62,000 nt of DNA from Symbiodinium natans (taxonomy: Eukaryota > Sar > Dinophyceae > Suessiales > Symbiodiniaceae), in the NCBI GenBank assembly GCA_905221605.1, contig CAJNDS010002723.1:140001-202000 (forward strand), read 5' to 3'. Each line of letters starts with the position of its first letter. The first letter of the stretch is position 1. Under the pieces are notes generated by a model. It ran no database searches and had not been told where the DNA came from. It worked only from the letters and a program-made list of their open reading frames with translations. Shown in pieces: positions 47,675 through 58,330 of this stretch. Position numbers and translations under genes: made by a program.

Positions 47675-49842
47675 GGACTGTGGGCGTGCACTTTTTTGCG
47701 CTTTTTTTACTCTCTCGTACTTGATAACTATCGTTCAATCTTCAGGCGGTGATCTCTCTCATCTTAATTATGAAATTGCCTTGTCATTATTGTGCGAGAA
47801 CATGCTATGTATGAAGTGCTACTACGCTTCATGCCAGGCCTTGATCACATGGAAACAGCTTTTCAGATCAAGTGAGTATCCCAGTGTTTTGGGCTATAGC
47901 AAGATATCCAGGTGAGTCTATACCCGGCTTAGTTCGTGAACTAGGAGGACAAGACGGAGAACTCACTTTCGATGAGGCTGTTGGTCAAGTAGCAGGTCAA
48001 AAACTCAAAGGGCCAGAGACACGACCCATCAAGTGCGATCGTCGGAACGGTGTCGGTCCCCTCCCAACGACCTACCCTTGCTTCAACTTTCTTAGTATAG
48101 TCAGAACAAGGAAGGACAATTGGGACACGCCTCACAGGCTCCGATAAGCCAGCATTGGGCTACTCCATGTTTTGAATCTTGACAGGACAATGATGGCTTT
48201 ACAGTAGTTTGTATGTGTTAATTTATCTTGGCAACTTGTTCTTTCGAAGGGCAAAGAATGTTGCTTTATTCGATAAATTATAGTTTCGCAAGGCAAAGTA
48301 TTCATCAAATACCATACGCAAAGTCCACTGAAGTGCTTGAAATAGTCAATGTGTATTATACACAGCATTTGCCCTATGCGAGTTTAACTACTGCAGCACT
48401 TAGTATATAGCTGAATATTGACTAAATGAATTCAACTTAAAAAGGCTGTTTTTTGCACAACTAAAGTACGCGCTAGACACCTTGAGTTTCATAATCATAA
48501 TGAAACCAATGCTACTGAAGTACTAGTTAAAGACTACTGATGCGCGATGCCTGAAAAGAGACAGGCTTTATAATGCACAATTCTCATAGTAAAGTAGTTG
48601 TTGCCGCACAAAGGTCATAGCACAAGAAAATTCACAAACGCAAAAAACCGAAAGCTTCTCAGGAGAACCTCTGGTGAAGTTTGGATTTGAGGGTTTTGAA
48701 GTCTCTCTAGATAAATAAAGCAACTGTTTAAGCAAATAACTCTAGGCAACAAACCTGTTTCCAGTCAAATATTGCTTCTACTAGGCAAAATATTGCTCAA
48801 ACCATGCAGCACTCATTACATGCTGATTCTACCAATCTAGCAGTCAGTGAATATTCAATTATTGGGTGAGTACAAGATTTATTGAATATACACAGAATAT
48901 GACATAATGCTCAGTAAATGGTACTTGACAACAGAAAACTAACTCAATTATGTACTAATGAAATACAATTTATATACTATTTGCTTAGACAAGTGCAATT
49001 TACATAGAAAAGCCTTGAAAAGCACAAATTCCTAAGAACCATACCATCCACCCAGTAAAGGCTATAGTACTGAGCATGGGAATGCGGGGTTTGGGGGCAG
49101 AACCAATGCTCAAACGCTCTTTACATGCTACTTGAATATGAAACTAAATCATTCATGTACCCATTAAATACAGTACTCTTTAAATATACGATGCCTAGAA
49201 AAGTACAATTTGCAAAGAAAAGCGTAGAGAAAGCACAATGTTCTAAGAGGGAAGGGGGGCTCAGGCAGGAAAGGCAGTACGGAAAATCACAAAAAAGCCA
49301 CAAACGCACAAAAACACACAAAAAGCTAAAATTAGGAAAAAGAACATAAAAGCCAAACAAATATATTTCAGGATTCTCCACAATATTCTCACGGAAAAAA
49401 CAACAATATTTCAGGACTCTCCACCAAATCTGTACGGAAAGCCAAAAAAACCCAAAAAAAACCCCAAAAAAACCAAAAAAACAAAAAGACCAAAAAAGAA
49501 AAAAACCAAAAACACCAGAAGAACCAAAAAAACCAATTTTCAGGGACTCTTTGAAATTAGGCCATCTGCTGGAAGAGTCCCGAAATATTGTTTTTTTTGG
49601 TGTTTTTGGTTCTTTTGGTTCTTTTGGTTTCTTGGGTTTTTTTGGTTCTTTTGGTTTTTTTGGTCTTTTTGGTTTTCCGTACGGATTTTCCGTACGGTTT
49701 TGGTGGAGTCCTGAAATATTGTTCTTTTTTAGTTTTTTTAGTTATCCGTGGGACTGGAGAGTCTAGAAATATTGTTGTTACTGGGGTTTTTTTAGTTCTT
49801 CAACAGCGACAAAAGGCAAAGAAAGTGCACGCCCACAGTCCC
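47675..49842. mobile_element. AT-rich 2.2-kb segment with 20-bp inverted ends
   Basis: GGACTGTGGGCGTGCACTTT starts at 47675, and its exact reverse complement ends at 49842; the similarity continues for about 6 more bases inward. No frame above 91 codons and no recognisable transposase, so a non-autonomous element is the simplest reading. A similar string, TTTGTATAAAAAG, lies just outside each end in direct orientation (about 47653 and 49847). An alternative is that the right end is the start of the E3 LTR (TGCACGCC compares with TGCGGAGC of E2). Confidence 0.5.
49400..49735. repeat. Long imperfect hairpin of CCAAAAAAA / TTTTTTTGG
   Basis: The left arm (about 49400-49545) is CCAAAAAAC-rich. 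The right arm (about 49575-49735) is its imperfect reverse complement. Shared landmarks are AACAATATTTCAGGACTC and TACGGAAA, mirrored as GAGTCCTGAAATATTGTT and TTTCCGTA. The centre is near 49560. Partial further copies of the landmarks lie outside both arms. Confidence 0.8.
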
Positions 49843-50050
49843 CCGTTTTGTATAAAAAGGTAGTATTGAAAGGGTTGCAAACCCGTTATCTATTTGGCTC
49901 AAGCCATGACCAAAGCGGTCGAAGGTTTCGTAAAAAGTGTGCCCTTGGTTTGGGGTCTTGTTGGTTTGGCTGGTTGGTCCAGGGGTAATTTCAGGGCTTC
50001 GGTTGGGGTTGACTGTTCGGTTCCTTGTCCCCTTCGGTTGCCCCCCGTAG
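49826..50050 (+). repeat. E3 5' LTR, diverged
   Basis: The right 160 bp match the E2 LTR well (TTTGGCTCAAGCCATGACC, AAAGCGGTC, GGTTGCCCCCCGTA). The left part is diverged, and the start at TGCACGCC is a guess. It would be 225 bp against 229 in E2. Only one LTR is present, so age cannot be judged from it. Confidence 0.65.
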
Positions 50051-50065
50051 GTTATGAGCCCAAAT
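50051..50065 (+). promoter_or_regulatory. E3 primer binding site
   Basis: GGTTATGAGCCCAAA, the same internal tRNA-Met-type site as in E2. Confidence 0.65.
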
Positions 50066-50110
50066 TAGGCTCCCTGTCACCTCGTAGAGATTTTGTACTT
50101 GTTTGGTGCA

Positions 50111-52170
50111 ATGGACATGTTGCGGCGTCGATCTGAACCTGGACTGTCATCCGCGGCCAATGAAGCCGAAGAAAATCGTGGTGATGGGGGTGAAGAAAGA
50201 CAACAAGCTCCTGAGGTACAAGCACTGACGGATGGGAGAGAAATTGCGCGAATGCAACCAATCGCTCAGATTGAAGGTGAAATGGTTCAAGGTCCAGCAG
50301 CGAATCCTTTCTGGAGCGAGCGGGCTCATGAGGAAATAAGACTGAGGCAATCAAGGCCGGCAAGTCTTCCCGCAAGCGGAGGGGATAGAAGTAGTGAAAA
50401 TACGAGGAGACCACCGTCGCTGCCAGATCTTCGGGATCGAGAACCTGTACAAGCTGAGAGGCCATCGTCAGGTTTGATGGGTCAAATGGAAAGAGGTGAC
50501 ATTGGAGAGACACGAGTAGAAGAAGAGCTGATTCCGGACACTACTGGAGTGGATCAAGGAGAAGATACGGCGATCGTCAAGCATGCGTTGAAGGAGCTTC
50601 TGGCGCATACCAAGGAGCTGGAAGCAGGTTGCATAGAGTGGAGGAGAAGAGTTATACCTCTGCTGCATCTGGATCTGTGTCCCACGCACGAAGCGCCGGG
50701 GTAGTAGACGCGAACGCTGTATATCCACCAGGTGTCAGCCCAGAGAAGCAGTTTCTGCCTGGACAGGTTTTCTACACTGATGGGTTGTGGAGTTTTTGGA
50801 CTGTGTTACCAGATGGGACGTGGCTGCCTATTGAGGGTTATGATCTGCCAAGAGGTTGCAACCTTCAACCGATGCCGGAGGATGTCAAGGTGGAGGTGGA
50901 AAAAGAAGTGCCAACGTTGCATCTCCCTGAAGGGAAGAAACCCTCAAGGTTACCACCACTGAACCATCCAGCGAGCTCTACCGGCCATGGATATATGGGA
51001 GGCGCGCCAGGTCTGACACAGGTTCCAGTCGTTCCCCTACCAGCACGAAGTGACGGTGCTGTAGTTCATCAAACGAATCCACCCGGCTTTGTTTCTGCTC
51101 GGGAGGCGTCGTCACATGTGGAAGCTGCAGGTTCAGGTGGATACACAATGGTGGAGGGTGTTCCGTATCGGTGGAAAATGGTTGCTGGAAAATTGGAATT
51201 GGAAAAGGTTCCACTTACAGTGCCTACGTCTGGTGCGGGATATGGGTCTCTGCCAAAGCCTACTGGTGGTGTGAGTCTACCCCAAGGGGCAGTAGTTCCT
51301 CGGGCAATGCCGCCAACTGGAGATGGATGGAACGTCCAGAGGCTCTAGGGAAGCATGTGATGAGTCTGCCTACTCTGGCAGAATACACTCGAAGTAACCC
51401 TACGGCGTTAGGAGATTGGATCGCAAGAACCAATGTTGTCCTCGCTGCCCTCGCTGACGGATACAGGTAGAGTGTGGCGGCAATGCGTCTATTCAAGGGC
51501 GTATCAGGCGTATGCCAAATGGTTGAGTGTCTCCCCGCTGGAAAGGTCGGGCATCAAGGCTGAGCTGGAAGGGCTCAAGGTGGTTCAGACTGCGCACGTG
51601 TTGCTGGAGCAGAGGGTACAGATCCCTGAGAGGTTGAAGACTGAGATAGTTTCCACTCAGATGTTGGGATCTACAATGATATTTTATAAGCTGTTAACGG
51701 TCTATCAACCAGGGGGAGCTCGCGAGCGTGGTACAATGTTGAACTTCTTGGTGCAACCATCAGCTGCAACCTCTGTTTCCGAAGCAATCAAAGGGGGTGC
51801 GACAATGGGCGCAGTGGCGATCCCGGTTAAGGGAGCTCAGAGCATCTGAACCTGACGCTACCCTCTTATCAAGGGATTGGATGTATTATCGTCAACTTTG
51901 CTGGCAAAACACCCTACGGTTCATTTTAGAGTGGCATCCTTTCGGGAGAAATTGGGGGTGGACTACTCTCCGACCTCTGAAACTGCGACACAACTAGCCG
52001 AGATGCTACAAGCAGAGTTTGAACTGCTATTGCAGAGCGCTGGTGATCAGGAGGTGAAGCAGGACTCGGACGCCAAGAAAAGGGCAAGATTAAACAAAGC
52101 CCAAAAGGGAAATGGTGACGAGACAGAGGAGGGTGACAAAGGCAAAGGGAAATGGAAAAGGTACAATAAT
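50111..52170 (+). pseudogene. E3 gag remnant
   Basis: ATG 50111 (MDMLRRRSEPGLSSAANEAE) parallels the E2 Gag start. The frame changes near 50630, just after KELE. It is then open to 51348 (conserved FYTDGLWSFWTVLPDGTWLP), broken again by 51433, and continues with the capsid (IKAELEGLKVVQTAHVLLEQ) to about 51849. The piece 51877-52533 keeps the segment that E2 lost by its 13- and 14-nt deletions (HFRVASFREKLGV; AEMLQAEFELLLQSAGDQEV). It is therefore useful as a reference for the ancestral reading. Confidence 0.85.
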
Positions 52171-55100
52171 GACGGTGAACGTCCTTTCTGTTGGATATAT
52201 GGGAAGACTGATGCAGGCTGCAAGTTTGGTTCACGCTGCAAGTTTCGCCACGACAAGGACTCCCTGGAGCGCGGAAGATGTTTTGAATGTGGGGCCGTTG
52301 GCCATTTACAGCCGATGGCGCCGGTCTCAATGCAGACCCGAATTTCGAAAGGAATAAACCCAAAGGGAATTCTCCCAAAGGAGGAAAGGGCGGCAAAGGT
52401 GCGAAATGGGGAAATGCCAGAAAGGCAGAAGTGGCTGAAGGAGGAGATGAGACGGTTAATGTGGGATCGGAGAGAGGTTCTGCAAGTCCCTCATCACCAT
52501 CAACACCCAATCAGGTCATTGCTGAAGCGTTAGAGGTGCTGAAATCTATGAAACTGTCATCAGCGCAGTCAGCATCAAGCGGGGATCCCAGTATTCGGAT
52601 GTTATGTGGCCCTGGGGTTTTTCAGCATGGAAGGAGAGTGGCGTTGGTGGATACGGCTGCTACGCATCTTGCGCGGACGCTTTTCCCCTTGGGAATGTTT
52701 GCCGGACACTACTGTTAATGTGCAAAGCGCGCTTGGTGGTGTGGCTATGAGGATCACAGAGAAAGGGACATTGATTAGGGAGGACAATGGGCCCCTAATT
52801 ATTCCCCTCTGGTTGGTTTTAGAGTTTGGGGCGAACCTCACCGTGATCAATGGAATGTGTCAGATGGGGGTAAAATCTTCGCTGGACCAGCTCCTATGGT
52901 TTGAAAACGGCTGCTTGATTATGGATTGCAAGACAGCTGAAAAGATGGTGTTGCATGCTGAAAGGCAGTGTGCGTCTTGGTCCTATTCTCAATGGAGGAA
53001 TGGAAGGGCGGACTGTGGAGTCGGTTCGTCGGACGCCATGTTGTTGTCGAAGCAGGGGGAGTATGCGTTCTACATGTGGCCAGGGTTTCAGACACCAATG
53101 AGTGTTCTGGAATGGGCATGTTGGACTCGGGGGCATCACATCCTCTCCGATCACTTCGTCCTGGTGAAGAGCTTCCACAGCAAAAGGTGTTGGTGTCTTT
53201 ATCTGTTGGATCTAGGGAGATGTGCATTACCAAAGGCGGAACCCTGGTAACTCCTGAAGAAGTAGATCCACTTGTGCCAATTGGCAAAGCGAGCGCTTTG
53301 GTCGGTCTCAGAGTGCAGTGGCGTGGCGGCAAGTGCACAGCCTCACATCCTGTTCTGGGAGAGCTTCGCGTTCGAGATCTGAATGGGTGTCCCTGTTTGG
53401 AAAAAGATGTGGCGCTTCAGATCATTGATGAAATGGATTGGTGCTCACCAAAGCAAGTGTTAAGGGTGGCACGTATGGTTCAAGGGTGTCCGAATACGGA
53501 CAATGAAGTGGCCGTAAAAGCGTCGTTGCAAAGCGCAGCGCGGACAGCGTCAGCGAACGAGGAGGAGTTCGTCCAGGCTTGTTGGCGATTCCTTCGGTGG
53601 TATTATGGGGAAGTACCAGAATATATGCTGATGGAGCTGTTGCCACATGGTGATATTGCTGCGTTGCCTTTCAACCGTCATAAAAGGCGACGGGTGGCGG
53701 GTAGTTGCTCACCTGTTCTTGGGAAAACAAAAATGGCATTTTCCCAGTCGGGATGTAGAGGTACTGGAGTTGGATCTGAAAAAAGGTGGTGACCTGCTGG
53801 AAGTATCTTTTGCATCTGGCGGCCGAAGGAAAGGTGGTGGCTGTGGTTGGAGGACCACCATGCAGGACAGTGTCAAGGTTGAGAGGTGAAGACGGTGGTC
53901 CACCTGTGTTACGCCGGCGCTGTGGGCCTGAACGGTTTGGTTTAAAGAGTCTTCCTTGGCCACATCAAGAATTAGCTCAAAAAGATGGTATATTACTTCT
54001 GAAGATGCTTTTCCTATATGACGTGGCAGTGCATTCAAGGTGTGGAACCGCTGGTGTCATCAATGGGAGCTCTGTCTTCTTTGGCATGGAAAGTCCTGGG
54101 GATCCTGAGCTCATAGGGAAAGAATTTTCTCAGAATTACAAACGGTCTTGAGTGCTGAGGATCTTGTGGATGGTTCTCAGAAAGGGGTCTCAAGTCCCAC
54201 CTTCTGGAGTTGGCCAGAGGTAAAAGGTTTTCGCGAGCGTTATGGAATGCACGCTGCACATTTTGATCAAGGAGCGTTGGGACATGCTCTGGTGAAGCCT
54301 ACGACTTTCCTGGTGTCTGACGCAGAACATGGGAATCGTTGGAACAAGTTCGTGCGGTTGTCCCGTGGTCAGCAACATTCGCTTCTACCCTGGAAGAACG
54401 TATTGGCCAATCCTCCGTGTGGGCACGATGGGCATTTGGGTTGGTGAAAAGAATACGTCACAGGTTGACACAATGGTTGCAAGAGAGCGACGCTGAACGG
54501 GAAACTATGCTGTCAAGAAGGAGGAACAAGAAGGAATGCTACGGAGGTTAACGGCTGATGAGCGAGCCTTCCGTGATCATTGCCTAAGGGGACACATTCC
54601 TTTTAGAAGGGATAGTCAAATTTGTGCGTCTGCTGCTGGAAAAGAGCGTCGCCATGTGCGACGCAAGCATGGGGATGCGTACACTTTGTCCCTGGATTTG
54701 GCAGGTCCATACAAGTGTTCCAAAGATGCTCACCAGCAGAAGCCGCGACACGCTGTTATTGGTGTTTATCAATTTCCAATGTTGGATCCCAATGTGGGTC
54801 GCCCTCCAGAAAAGGAGGAAGATACGGGCGAGGTGGAAGACCCGGTGGAAGATGGAGGTGCTGGTGTCGGAGAATGGCTCGGTGATACAGCCGCAGACTT
54901 CGAAGAGGAGGACTCCGAACCGAACCGGTGGAACCTGCACCAGTTCCTGAGGCAGAGGTGCTAAAAATTCAAGCTTCTACAAAATCCTGGAAGGAACTGA
55001 AGGACCACTTGACCCAGCCTGTCCGCATGATCAACTTCGTTACGGTGGAGCCTATTGTGGACAAGCAACAGACAACTGTTTTATTGGCTGTTAAAAGAAT

Positions 55101-56260
55101 GATGGTGCGCCTGCCAAGACAAGGGTGTCCGGTGTTAAGAATCCACTCGATCTGGAGCGGGGGAGTTCGTCAATGCACGCTTCCGGTCCTTTTGTAAGGC
55201 TCGTCTGATATATAGGACCACTGGTGATCCTGGCGTTCCGGAGACGAACGGGCGTGCTGAGGCATGTGTTGGTTTATTCAAACGTGGTGCACGGTCGCTC
55301 CTAAAGGAGGCGCGACTGGGCCGGCGTACTGGGCACTGGCTGCTCGCCACTGGTCAATGTTACGGTGGAAAAAAGCAGAAAGGGAATTGGGGTTGAATCC
55401 CAAAGCGTTGCTTCCCTTTGGTGCTCAGGCGCAGGTAAAACGTCGTCCGTGGGAACTGCTGGGTCCGGATGGAACAAAGAAGGGTCGGCAACGGGTCGAT
55501 CGTACGCAGCCTGCGCTTCTTTTGCGTCCATGTGATGACCTGCCTGGCGGTTATTGGGTAGAAGCTCAAGGGGCTGCAAAGGATCCGGATGAACTGGTGT
55601 TATTTCCCTGCACTACAATTTTTTCAAATATTAAGGAATCGCCGGTGTTGGAATTGGAAGGGGTGGCAGAAGAGCAGGAACCCTCACCTCCCGGGAAACG
55701 GGTAAAAGGGCAAAACCTGCGGTTAGATTCGCAGATGAAAAGGATCCGCCCTTGCCTCCACCTCCTGATCCTCCAGTTCGTCATCGGTTGGTGTCAAAAA
55801 GCCCAGCCTCTTCACTGCGTGCTCATGTGGGCTCCTTGCGCTCGCTTCGCAAGCGGGGGGAGAGTCCGCCCTTAGAAATTTTCGAAGATGACACGCAGGG
55901 TTTGGGGGAGCTGGAAGATAATGCGGATATTGAGGAAATGTTCCTGGTGATGAATATTGGCCAACCTGTTGTTCTCCTCATGAGGATTCTTATATGGTCT
56001 GCAAAGTGGTGACTGCCAAGGAAGAAACACGGTTGGAAAAAGAAGAACAAAAAGCCAAATCGATGTATGAAAGGTCTATGTATGACTACGTGGACTGTGA
56101 AGAGCTTTGGGAAGGGATTGTGTACCCAAAGAGGGTAAATCGAAGAGGTGGTATCAAGTACGCGAGCCTTGGTGTTGGGCCACTATACTCATGGAGGAGT
56201 GTGTGGTAATACAAAAGAGACCTATAGAAGGCCATGGTTGTGTCGGTATCTGGCATCTTT
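52171..56260 (+). pseudogene. E3 pol remnant
   Basis: Fragments in changing frames follow the E2 Pol order. The CCCH finger (CKFGSRCKFRH) is intact, but the CCHC knuckle lacks its last Cys (frame change at HLQPMAP). Protease-like parts lie at 52.6-53.4 kb. The methyltransferase-like domain is split: HLFLGKQKWHF near 53710 (Ser of FSG changed to Leu) and VVGGPPCRTVS near 53845. Integrase has its zinc site and LSLDLAGPY at 54.57-54.71 kb, but the second Asp is lost by a frame change (VLRIHSIWSGG near 55140). The start of the dioxygenase-like region (LVLGHYTHGGVCG) lies near 56170-56215. Breaks are spread evenly, as expected for neutral decay. Confidence 0.9.
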
Positions 56261-56570
56261 CTTTCCAACGCAGCGAGGGGTGAACTTCGCTATGCGGGCT
56301 ACAACATGTACAAGAATGTACACGGCTCTTCTAGAGAGCAAGATAGGCAACTGCCACTGCACCCGACCCGAAGGTCCCGTAAGCAGTGCAGTCACCGAGG
56401 CCACTCAACATCTATGTGTGACACGAGTGGTGAACAGTCAAAAAGAGAGTGCGCTCTACCCTGACTGTACAAGCACAGGGGTGGAGACCACGGACCTGGC
56501 GTTGATTGTCAAACATAACCTAGGGGGCGGAGTCCGCGTACCCACACAGCAGTAAGGGGGCGGTAACCAC

Positions 56571-57418
56571 TTACCCTACTGAAGAAGTTGGTGGTGGTAA
56601 GCCAGGTGGTGAATTTACAGTGAGGTCAGCCCTTGAGTCAGGATGGTCGATCTTGGAGTAGAGGCAGAGATAGACTTGGGTATGAAAGGTTTTTAAAAGT
56701 TTGGCAGTGAGCTTCTGGGCAATTTTGTTATCGTCGTGCAAGAGGCAGTGGCTCCCTCATGGAAGGTGACAGCCCTGTAATGACCAGAATGAGGGGTGTC
56801 ACCGATGTGGATGATTGCTGCTCTTAATTGATATCGTAGGGTGCCTCGCTGCAAACCGTCATCATGAAACGCAGGAATAGAGAGGGTGTCAGTTGGCACA
56901 ACTGGGGTAGTAGATTTGGCATAGACACCACCAACCTCTCGAAACCTGTTGAGTTGCAGCAAGAGCTCACTGGGATCAGTGGCAAGCGCATGTGGAGCAG
57001 CCTGGGACTCCCATGCATCAATCAAGCTCTGCAACGTACATTCCTGGTGGGTCAGCAAGGGCTCAGGCAGCAGGATAGGCCAGGTGGTACCACGATCCGT
57101 GACCTGAACAGCACCGTCTACTTGCAATCTTGTTTGCCATTCTCCACTCATGGGGGCCATAAGTAGCTCATTTGCCAACAAGTGCTTGGCAAATTCCGCC
57201 ACATCATGTTGCATATTTGGTTGTGCCCAAGTTCTTAGCGCCTGGGTCCAAGGCATGAGTAGCCACAGCTTAGCTGTTTTCTGAGTGACGAGCCAGGACA
57301 TCAGCTTCTGAAGATCATCACGAAAGAACGTCATACGCCTGAAACTTTGTGCATGCAGAAGTGTGAGGACTAGACTGTTAGCGTAGCAATGGTTGCTGGA
57401 GTTGAAGTCTGAGTCGCC
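56571..57418 (-). CDS. LINE-encoded ubiquitin-specific protease (USP, peptidase C19) domain
   Basis: USPs cleave ubiquitin from proteins through a Cys-His-Asp triad. The Cys box is FNSSNHCYANSLVLTLLH (catalytic Cys at 57386-57388). QHDVAEFAKHLL is the conserved QHDxxEF helix. LLLQLNRF matches the 'L.i.LkRF' strand. The His box is YQLRAAIIHIGDTPHSGHYR (His at 56780-56782). After a one-base frame change near 56755 the reading continues LLHDDNKIAQKL (Asp box, 56730-56735) and VYLCLYSKI, the typical end of the fold, to a stop at 56571. Cys to His spans about 200 residues, a compact USP without the zinc-ribbon insert. It is last in the LINE. A TAA just upstream (57419) and the frame change mean this copy is not intact. 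Confidence 0.85.
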
Positions 57419-58330
57419 TTAGAGCTTCTCTGCAAGCTTCTCCAGCGCATTGGCCAACGCTCCTCGTCCCAGTTTGTCGTGCCTCAGGGACGTGCCTGCC
57501 AGGTGCCAGATCGCCTGGTGGCAGTACTTGTCCAGCAGGTGGTAGACTTCGTGTGAGGCCTGATTGCGAAGACCAATCTCCAGAACGAACGGTACCACTT
57601 CCCCCTGCATGTCCGGCGCGAGCTTCCTCTGGGCATGAAAGCGTCCTACCACTCGTGGCTGTAGGATCAGCCTCTGCAGGGTTGCGATGTCCTCGAGTAC
57701 TGCTTTCGTGGGGATTGATCTTGTTCTGGTCTACCTTCTCCGTGTCGTCCCACATCATGTAGTGAAAGTCGCCCGCCTGATTGACCAGCTTGGCCGCTTG
57801 TGCTTTGGCACGTAGTGTTGGATCCTGCAGGGATTGCATCCTGGTAGTCACCGCCTCCAGGAGACAGCCCAAGAGAACCACACGCAAGGGCTGGGTTACT
57901 AGAGCTGGGGACTGCTCCTTCTTGGCCTTCCATTCTGACCCGACTCGCATGAGATCGCTGAGTACTGTTAGCTCCGGCGGACTGGTCTTCATGAAGAACA
58001 CGTAGCTGGTGTCCTGACGGTGGATGGCCAGTGCATCCTCGTGGCGGAGGGACAGGGTCGTGATGAGCTTCACGGCCTCTCTCAGGGGATCGTCCTCTTC
58101 GTGGTCCAGTGAAGAAGGCCCGGAGGCCTGCCTGGCCTGCTTCGCGAAGCTCTGGTTTCCTTTCCCCCGATCTCCTCGCTGCCGACCTTTCTGGCGACTG
58201 AGCTCGATCTCCCTGCCGCTTGCGTCCTACCTCCCCCGGCTTGTTCATCATGGACTTCCACAGATCCATTTCGGCGGCGCCTCTTGTCAGCTCGTCCATC
58301 ATCACCTGTGGGTGATTCCGAGGCATGATG
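57419..58330 (-). CDS. LINE linker region before the USP domain, with frame breaks
   Basis: Protein-like readings alternate between frames: MDELTRGAAEMDLWKSMMNK (to about 58230), LRHEDALAIHRQDTSYVFFM then EWKAKKEQSPALVTQPLRVV (58060 to about 57720), and FHAQRKLAPDMQGEVVPFVL then HEVYHLLDKYCHQ (57650-57422). A TAA at 57419-57421 separates this from the USP domain in the same frame. The region is mostly helical in character and holds no named domain. Confidence 0.6.

Larger units (their letters stand above)
49826..56260 (+). mobile_element. E3: decayed, truncated relative of E2
   Basis: Parallels E2 from LTR through Gag, protease, methyltransferase-like, integrase and the start of the dioxygenase-like domain, in opposite orientation to E2. 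It has at least ten frame breaks. Similarity to E2 ends at about 56260, in RPWLCRYLASF (E2 residue about 1434), where LINE sequence begins. Reverse transcriptase, RNase H and the 3' LTR are not in this window. The simplest reading is that the LINE inserted here, and the rest may lie beyond 62000. Confidence 0.9.

Noticed and set aside
47872-48147. 91-codon frame in the inverted-end segment as a transposase
   Set aside because: Too short and without a catalytic motif.
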